Below are positions 56,684 through 64,000 of a stretch of 64,000 nucleotides of DNA, one piece after another. A program made the position numbers and the translations under genes. This DNA is from Cliona cf. orientalis (Eukaryota; Porifera; Demospongiae; Clionaida; Clionaidae). How positions within the stretch are numbered: the first letter of the stretch is position 1; each line of letters opens with the position of its first letter. Under the pieces are notes generated by a model. It searched no databases and was not told the DNA's origin. It saw only the letters and a program-made list of their open reading frames with translations. The DNA lies in the NCBI GenBank assembly GCA_963930775.1, contig OZ005690.1, positions 9,636,411-9,700,410 of the forward strand, read 5' to 3'.

Positions 56684-59600
56684 CTAATAATCAGCCTCAT
56701 AGTCAGATTCTGATTCGGATGAATCACTGTAGTACTCTGGTATAAGCGAGTTAGAATCAGTAGCTGCTTCATATCCTTCCCAGTCCAGCTTTTGTGGAAT
56801 ATTGATGGTAGCACTGATTGGAAATATTCTACATTCTTGGTGAAGCTTGTCAATCCTTCGGAACAACGAATGGAGTAGTGCAATGGCACCTCTACTGAAA
56901 GGATTGGACTCGGAAATTTGTGCCTGCTTCATCTGATCAATCAACATCAACAGTAATTTTCGCTGTTCAGCATAAAAATGAATGGTATTTGCCATTTCAC
57001 TTTCGAGAAGAACAATTTCCTCATTGCTACGCTTCATTTGTAGGTAGGCTTCAAGTATTTCTTGATGTGGCTTGCTTGAAGTAGTATCAGCATGGAGTTT
57101 AGAGGAAAGAACTTCTGGATCCAAGGCTTCGTCCAGTGTAATTTGAGTGGATGAACTGTTAACAACTAACTGGCAGATATTATACTCTTCCAACAATGTT
57201 CTCAATCTCTTTGTTTCACTGGTCACCTGACGTGATAATTTCTTTGCAATCTTTTGACCATCTACAAGCAATAGGTGACAATGATCACAGTATGATGGTA
57301 ACAGTATTCCGGCTAGTATATACATTGTGGGATTGCAAGTTAGCTATGCAACACACCTGCATATTTAGACTTCAGTCGTAACAAAAACTTTCTCCTAACG
57401 GAGGAAGCCCACAGGCACCGATCGAAGAAATTAAGCTTCTCTAAACAGTATGCGTGCTCCAATTCTTGATAATCCTTATCAGAAGGGTTCCATCGATAAC
57501 GCACACTGTTCTTCTTCTCCAGCTCCTTAAGCTCACGATCCAACCTGCATAATTATAATACACAAGGATGAAACAGCTTTGCACCTATTAGACTGTCGAT
57601 CCCTATGCAGCCCCTTCCCACCATTTCAAATGGATACAATAGTTTGCAGAAAGGAAGACGAGATTACTCTTAATCTGTATCTACCTATAATAATATGTGG
57701 CAACTCAAAAGAATCTGTGGATAAAACGTACTGTGATAACTGCGTTTCACTGGATGAATCACTTGACACCACATTGTCCCTGTGATTTTAAACGAAGTGT
57801 TACGTTAACAATGGACGTTATGCTCTATTATAAACCAATAATGCATGGAGAGAAGGAGAAAGGAGGGGGGGTGGGGAGGAGAGGGGAGAGCGGTGAAGTG
57901 AAGAGATGGGGGTGGGGACAAGACTGGAGAAAGGTGGTGTGCAAGTTGGTGGGTGGGTGGAAAATTCTCCACCACTAAAGAACATACCTCAACTTGTAAA
58001 ATGAATGTAACATTTGGAAATAAACCTTCTTCCACTCGGGGATATCTGAATGATCACGTTATTGTAAAGTAAGTGGCTAGGTGATGACGTAAAGAGGTAA
58101 TTACAAACTTAATGTTATGTTGCCGTAGCCACCAATACTCAGTGAAATTCTTTCATCTGTAAGCCACTCTTTCACCTGATCTTCATGGATATTTCCACCT
58201 GTATGGCATTGGATCATTGGATCTTAAACTTGCACATTATTTTACATACTTTGAGCTGTCAGGTTTGCAAACGTCTCTTCTGACAAATTCTTCATTTGTT
58301 GTGCCCGTTCCCATCGCACCACAAGTAGATGGGCTAATCATGAGTAGTTAATATCACCAAATAAAATTAAATTATCTTAAATTTGAGGGCCTATGGCCAA
58401 CAATTCTCTTTGATGTGGTCATTATAACACCTCCCAAAGCATAGCCTCCCTTGAGATACACGTAGTGATGATCCTTACCAAGCTTCACTTTAGTTTTCAT
58501 CCCATAGCATGCTAGTGCATGTGCTAGAACATCTCTCCTATGGGCTGGCCGCATTTCTTTTGTCATCCTTCCAAAGCGACGTAGATAGGACCATAGCCTC
58601 TCCATCGTCTCTCCATCACTTAGACCTACCCCTTCACATCTCAAAGGACCAAACAACATCTATGAACACATCATGCAAAAGCAAAATGATAATTATTATT
58701 ACACCACAATAATTATTGTGGTATATACCTGGCATGAAGCAGAATGGCCGTAACAGTGAAATGTGGGCAAACAGAGAGTTATTCGCTGCAGCATGTCATT
58801 TCTTCCAGCTGACTGCTTTGTACAACACATTTTATAATTACTATATAGCTTATCAGCGAATTAGACGTCCCATTCTATACCTTGAGATGCTTATACAATG
58901 TACAAGCAATATCATACATTACATAAATTTCCACACTTTCTGTACTTCTTTCAATCAGCCTATCCAGGATAAACTCACCATAAGCCAAGCTAAAGTTTGT
59001 AAAAAAAACGTAATCTTGTTCCCCTTGATATTAACATACATGTACATGTACCGTTCCCCATGCTTCAAGTCCAAAAATAGAACTGGAAACTCATGACGAC
59101 AGGCACATCCAAACAAACCAGTCTCGTCAAGTGCTTTATACCTTGAGGAACTTCGTAAAGCATCTCCAGCCAAAAAGTTACTGCAGTTCTACAAATGTTA
59201 ATGAATGTGGATTGGTAGTAGAAGATAAACCTACTGAATTTTCATGTACATACCCTGATGTATGTATGCATAGTATAGTATAATAGTATATAACTGGACG
59301 TACATTTTTCATCAGAGTATGTGTCTTAGATCCTGCAACGTGTTCGTCAACACATGATTGCTCAACAAAGAACAGATGCCCTTGAACAGCAGGTCTATGA
59401 CTAACACCTGCAGCTTTTTTCCGTGGGAGTCCAAAGAGAGCATCCATAGCATAGACTATTCTGCCTTCACTCTACATTGAGGTACACACACACACATACA
59501 CATATGTACAATATACACATACAAAGGAAAAAAAAACAAAGGTGTAAGGCTGCCATTTACTCTCTCTGGAGCTTACTGACCATGTAGGACCCCCTGGGCA

Positions 59601-60654
59601 CTATGCAGAGGTTCACAAGCCGGCATGTTTTTTTTTAATGTTTTCCTGGACTAATACAACTTGCATGCATGGTGTTGGTACCACAAGTCCTATACCAGAT
59701 TCTTGGCACTATCAATGTCACGTAACTGCTTTGATTAGTTTGTCCACGACCCTTGATTGCTAGGCAATATCATGACACACAGTGCATACACACACTTTAA
59801 GATACTTATTACCTTAGGACAAGCCGGGCAAATATTACCATGATCAAGATCACTAGAGAGATGACTCAGGTGCCTCATTTGATGCTTAAAGAATCTTAAT
59901 GATAATACATTTAAGGTACCATTAAATTGCGTGGGCGTGAGGTGGGGGATATGACACCTAAACCACATCAAAGTCATTAGTGAGGTGCATGTTGTGTAAC
60001 CACGCCCTTTTAATTGCACAGGTCTCAGGGGTGTGGCTGCTAGAGCCGGAAGTGTTCATTTAATATCCTCCATGGACCGGAAGCCGAGCCGGAAGGGAGG
60101 GGCCAGGCCACGCCCAAAACAGCCCCACCCTGTTCCCCAAGGACCACCATTCTCAATCAAGTGCCTACTAACCACCGGATGTCCACCGGAAGCCCACAAT
60201 CAATCCCAATTAAAACACACAGCTTCCTCAAGGCCAAAACACACACAAACACTTGGAGGCCGTTCTGCCACACCGCCCACGCAAGAGCTCACCTCATTTC
60301 CTGTGTGGGCGGAGTGACAACACGTCATCGCAACCACATCCGCTTCAAACCATCGTCAGCTTCCGTCCAGCCGTACGGGCCCCTCGATCGCACCGCCGTA
60401 CAGTGCCTCATTAACAGACATGGCCTCACCTTTGACCTCCTGCCACGCCCCCAAAGCCTCCTCGAGGGGTTCAAAGGTCACCACCGCTTCCGGGACACGC
60501 CCACCTATCGCCGAGGCCAAGTCCCAGGCGCCGATGTCCAAGCACTGGCCCGTGAAGCCACGCCCAATCGGAAGCAATAAAACCTGCATTAACGCACACG
60601 CACACACTCCACACGGTGCCAGGAACACGCCCACATGCTTAATTAGGCCTAATA

Positions 60655-60689
<35 letters not shown>

Positions 60690-62030
60690 TCGTTGCGGTT
60701 AATAGTTAAGAAAGAATGCTTTGATCTTGCTTTGATGTGGGCAATTACCGGCCTTTTCTTCAGGGGCCACTTCCGGTCGCTAATTACACGCGCATAATCA
60801 TCCCTGGCCGATTCTGGACACGCCCACCTTCGACCAAAAGCACTCGTATGGCCTCTTCGGCCACGCCCCTTCACGATTCGCTAATTGAATTAGCCATTCC
60901 TGACGCTCACGCCCACGCAATTAAATGGTACCTTAATTATACAAGTGCGTGTATAAATTAATATTGCATTCAATAGTAATATGGTTAGTTAAACTCTACC
61001 TATACTCCTCAAAGCAGTCAATAAGTCTAGCATACACATCTCGACGCTATAATCAGAATAAACTATCAAATTGGATTAATATTATGGCTAGCTAAAGACT
61101 TAATTATACCTTGGATAAAATATAAGGGCACTTGAAATAAATAGCACTACAGAAATCCTTTAGTGCCACATGACATTCAAGAAGAAATGCCTCTGCCCAA
61201 TCCAGTAAATCAAAAGTGTACGCTAACTGTGGATACTGTGGACTAGCTGGCCATAGTTTGGCTCGAGTGAGAGTCAAAGCAAGATCCTCACAGTCACAGC
61301 AAACAAACAGAACATCGTGTTGAATGCCTGCAGCAAGTATAAACTCACTCAGCATCATTCAAATATGAACCATTAACCTCATACCATACTCATCGAAACA
61401 TTTAAGAGGAGTTTCTCTTCTTGTAGAACAAATGTGGCTTGGACGAACATCTATTCTTCTATTTCTGATATCACATGGTGTGTAGTGATCATTCTACAAT
61501 TATATATAATGCACTAATTATACCTCTTCAGAGTGTATCATTAATATATCACTTACCTCCCATTCTTCGGCCACATGAAAGAAATTGGCAGTCTCGTGCT
61601 GCTTACAGAAGCATTGATAACAGTAGTAAATGTTTGGCCCACATCTTTCACATTTGAACCTTGCTGCGGAGCTACATACAATGCACACTTGACCAAGTGG
61701 CATAGCACTATTCTCTGTAGCCAAAAACAAGATATTTGACCTTAACTTTTCCCACGCATTCGCTGTGGCTTTACGATGTAACTCATGCAAAGTGGGATCA
61801 GTATCCTCAGCACCATACAGCTCAGGAATTTCATTGACAGATGATCCTTCCACAGTATGAGGTGCATCAGTGGATGCTTCATGAATACTCACTGCTTGCT
61901 GCTCTCTCCCTAGTGTTTCCATGTCAGCATCCATATGACCACGGTAAACTTCTCTTGCTTCTTTCTGTGAGTGATGAGTCACCTTTAAGGGAGGTAGCTT
62001 GATTCTTTTATGAGAAGCCATATTTTTCAT
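56684..62030 (-). CDS. KDZ (Kyakuja-Dileera-Zisupton) transposase with CxC zinc cluster
   Basis: Exons, 5' to 3' on the minus strand: 62030-61557, 61493-61385, 61327-61110, 61046-61000, 59894-59813, 59471-59304, 59188-59052, 58989-58881, 58812-58729, 58659-58479, 58333-58250, 58198-58133, 58045-57988, 57544-57357, 57261-56684. They join in phase to about 860 codons. Start codons at 62,054, 62,030 and 62,021 are all possible. The N-terminus has the cysteine cluster CIVCSSAARFKCERCGPN, then YYCYQCF and HVAEEW, typical of the CxC domain tied to KDZ transposases. The core shows CPACPK, GRIVYAMDALFG, FDETG-type ETGLFGCACRH, FLDLKHGER, YDIAC and the hallmark EGVGLSDGETMERLWSYL; the acidic residues of these motifs are the expected DDE-type catalytic set. 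The C-terminal 190 residues are coiled-coil-like and acidic (SDSSESESDYEADY). It catalyses cut-and-paste movement. Confidence 0.9.
59915..60932. mobile_element. TTAA-flanked element, copy 3 (intact, inverted)
   Basis: Ends GGTACCATTAAATTGCGTGG and AATTAAATGGTACC are flanked by TTAA (59,911-59,914 and 60,933-60,936). It is near-identical to copy 2 at 14,141 in reverse orientation apart from a longer T tract. It lies in a transposase intron, about 20 bp upstream (coding sense) of the acceptor of exon 59894-59813, and so postdates the KDZ insertion or moved with it. Confidence 0.9.
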
Positions 62031-62102
62031 GCAATGCACTGGTGCTCCTAGCAACAGAAATTCAATCGCATACGGGTTAATATTAAATTCGGGCGCTAAG
62101 AA

Positions 62103-62185
62103 TGGAACCTATCATTACTTGGGGTGGTACTTGGGTTCCCAGGTACCGATACTAGTAGTGGTCAAAAAGGTTCCAGTACCGGGTG
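62103..62185 (-). repeat. Right terminal inverted repeat of the KDZ element
   Basis: 83 bp, complement of the left end with two mismatches. It ends ...CCAGTACCGGGTG and is followed by the TCCACAT duplication. Confidence 0.95.
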
Positions 62186-62192
62186 TCCACAT

Positions 62193-64000
62193 GCCCTATC
62201 TTATGGACAGTTCACTCTTTATCACTACACTCACATGTTATACTGGTATTAAAAGTGCACACACAGACTTCCAAGAGAAAAGCCAAAGCTATATCTAGGG
62301 ATGTCTGCATGGGATTTGCAGCCCCAGCAAAAAAGTTTCAAAATTTTAAGCTCTGAGGCCTCTGAGTCCTTCTGTCAGTAATAATTATGAGGTTTTTATT
62401 GGTTTTATTGTGAAAATTAATGGATAATGTGGATCTCAGCCGCCTTCTTTCAGCGTGTGTGTGTGGATGCGTACTCTTCTGAGCAGACACATGATTCATT
62501 TGCTGGAGAGATGGAAAAATATTATTGTAACAAGAAAATTAATGTGTAGACAGCCAGCCCAGGCTTAGAATCTGATGATACAAAAAGTGCACACAACAGT
62601 CCATTATCGGCAGTCTCTATTCAGTGGACTGGACTACTGGATTGGAATACTGGACTCGCCTTTGACCCCAAAAATAGTATACAAAAGGCTTCATTTAGCC
62701 CCCTATAGCTAGCTTGGTGGAGCGAGTGGGGTTATAGAATAAGACAGCCTAATGGCCTTTGGCCTTGTGGCTTTATGACCAAATGGCTAAGCAAGCAATT
62801 TATCTCCATTTGAGGTGGATAGCATGTCCCCAGGTCTCTTACTGGGAATGACTGACACTGAATGAATATTAAACTATCTGATCAATGAAAAGAAATTATA
62901 GCATAGACACACATGCACTCGTTTGATCACACACTAAACAGCACCTTATTTGGTCATTACCAAACCTGCCTTGTGACTGATAACGATAGTGGGTACAATA
63001 AATGAAAGTCTATGTGACATCTATCACTTAATATGCATTTTCCTCTTCAATTCAGCATTAGCTACACTAGGGACTGATCTATGGTGTATGTGTTGGGGGG
63101 GGGAACTTCCTTCTGAATGATTGCTTGACTGTTATACATACAAATCTCGCTCTTAAATACATCCACAACATACACATGCACACACCACACACCACACACA
63201 CTGTACATGGTTATGTAAACAATTTGCTACACAAACCACACAGAATCACCACTCGGAGATGAAGCCACATGCATCACTCCCTGTTATGCCCAATGGTTGG
63301 CCAGGCACAGTCATCATAGATTTAAATATCTAATTCTACCACATGAGGTATTGTATTTTGGGGTGTGGCACTTAATGAGATTCATTGGTATGGAATAAGG
63401 GGGAGGGTAGCATTGGAATGCAAGTGCTTGTTATGACAACAGTTTATAAACGTTCCCAGGCTCTTTCTCTCCTTTTCACTTAGAAGCTATTACTGATTAG
63501 AGAAGCTACTGTCCCTCAATTGATCTTGAGGTAGGTTATGGTAGTTATCAGTACTTTGTAAAGTGAACACTATTAAACTTGCCATCATAGTCATAAAAAT
63601 ATCATGGCTAACTAGCTAACTTAGTAAAGAGAGAGGGAGAGTGCTAGTCTAAGAGTATGTGAATGAATATGTGTGTATGAGGCTAGTGTGTGTGTCAACT
63701 GTGATCAACAGGATTAAAATAATTATTTGTCTTTTTGTATCTTTGATGGCTGACACTTACATATGAAAGGCAGCCTGGGCCAGAGGAGAGGTTTTGTGGT
63801 GTAGACCAATGTCCAAGCTTGAGCCAGCCTATGTAGTAGTGTAATCAACAGAATAAAGGCTCAGTTTAGGAAAATACTATATAAAATGTATTTCAAAGAA
63901 ATGTGATTCTCTCCCTCTCTTTTATTATGTGTGTAATAGTGTGATATGTAACTGCTCTGTGTGACTTTTGCTGTTTCAGATTTCTCAACCAACAGTATAA
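62193..64000. repeat. Repeat block similar to 9.5-14.1 kb
   Basis: Continuing from the KDZ insertion, the sequence matches about 9,460-9,850, then about 11,480-12,240, then about 13,829-14,136, in the same order, with the Helitron-like and TTAA elements absent. It ends with a pyrimidine tract and TTTCAG|ATTTCTCAACCAAC, the acceptor that precedes the start codon of the ankyrin-ROC-COR gene. No gene lies inside; a paralogue may start beyond 64,000. Confidence 0.65.

Larger units (their letters stand above)
52136..62185. mobile_element. Complete KDZ-superfamily DNA transposon (10,050 bp)
   Basis: Terminal inverted repeats of 83 bp (52,136-52,218 and 62,103-62,185; two mismatches) begin CACCCGGTACTGGAACC and bound the element. 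TCCACAT directly flanks both ends (52,129-52,135 and 62,186-62,192). Related host sequence at about 9,440 (GACCATTCCACATGCCTCAT) and 48,755 lacks the insert, which confirms the boundaries. Inside are two convergent spliced genes, a KDZ transposase on the minus strand and a homeodomain-like/Ulp1/PHD protein on the plus strand, with stop codons 182 bp apart. Two younger transposons occupy introns. Both genes appear intact, so the copy may be autonomous. Confidence 0.93.

Noticed and set aside
57579..57978. Plus-strand frames within the transposase gene introns
   Set aside because: No start context, splice support or protein-like composition; part is GGGGAGAGG low-complexity sequence.
1..64000. 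tRNA, rRNA or small nuclear RNA genes
   Set aside because: No cloverleaf box A/B pairs or recognisable rRNA or snRNA core sequences were noticed on either strand, though a covariance search was not possible.

Overview
The window looks like nuclear DNA from an animal, most likely a demosponge. The genes have many short exons, GT-AG introns and long AT-rich non-coding stretches, and the DNA is dense in small inverted-repeat transposons. The placement rests on gene content (a metazoan DDB1, an ankyrin-ROC-COR-death protein of a kind abundant in sponges, and a KDZ transposon) and is an inference; no species call is made.

Layout. 1-5.4 kb: fragments of a possible zinc-finger/helicase gene, two tandem repeat blocks, and an old copy of a TTAA-flanked element split by other insertions and a 23-bp assembly gap. 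5.4-14.1 kb: non-coding repeats, including a foldback element, hAT-like miniatures and a Helitron/Helentron-like insertion. 14.14-15.14 kb: an intact 1.0-kb TTAA element lying 18 bp upstream of the next gene's start codon. 15.16-29.43 kb (+): a 20-exon gene of about 1,450 codons with a predicted N-myristoyl start, a proline-rich region, nine one-exon ankyrin repeats, a ROC-COR GTPase module and a death domain. 30.98-44.03 kb (-): 26 exons of DDB1, the scaffold of the CUL4 ubiquitin ligase. They cover everything except about the first 70 residues and carry one apparent frameshift. 44-52 kb: retroelement remnant, triplicated non-coding blocks and MITEs.

52,136-62,185 is the highlight. It is a complete KDZ-superfamily DNA transposon of 10,050 bp with 83-bp terminal inverted repeats and a 7-bp target duplication (TCCACAT), and related empty sites are visible elsewhere in the window. 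It carries two convergent spliced genes. The minus-strand gene is a KDZ transposase of about 860 codons with an N-terminal CxC zinc cluster. The plus-strand gene is a protein of about 824 codons that joins a homeodomain-like segment, basic tandem repeats, a Ulp1/SENP (C48) protease with an apparently intact catalytic set, and a PHD finger. Two smaller transposons sit inside its introns. 62.2-64.0 kb: repeats resembling 9.5-14.1 kb, ending in a second copy of the sequence just upstream of the ankyrin-ROC-COR gene, so a paralogue may begin just beyond the window.

The three host/transposon systems are independent: a signalling scaffold GTPase, a ubiquitin-ligase scaffold, and a mobile element that brings its own SUMO-protease and chromatin-reader protein. 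Exon boundaries were worked out by hand from splice sites, reading phase and recalled family similarity, without alignment software.
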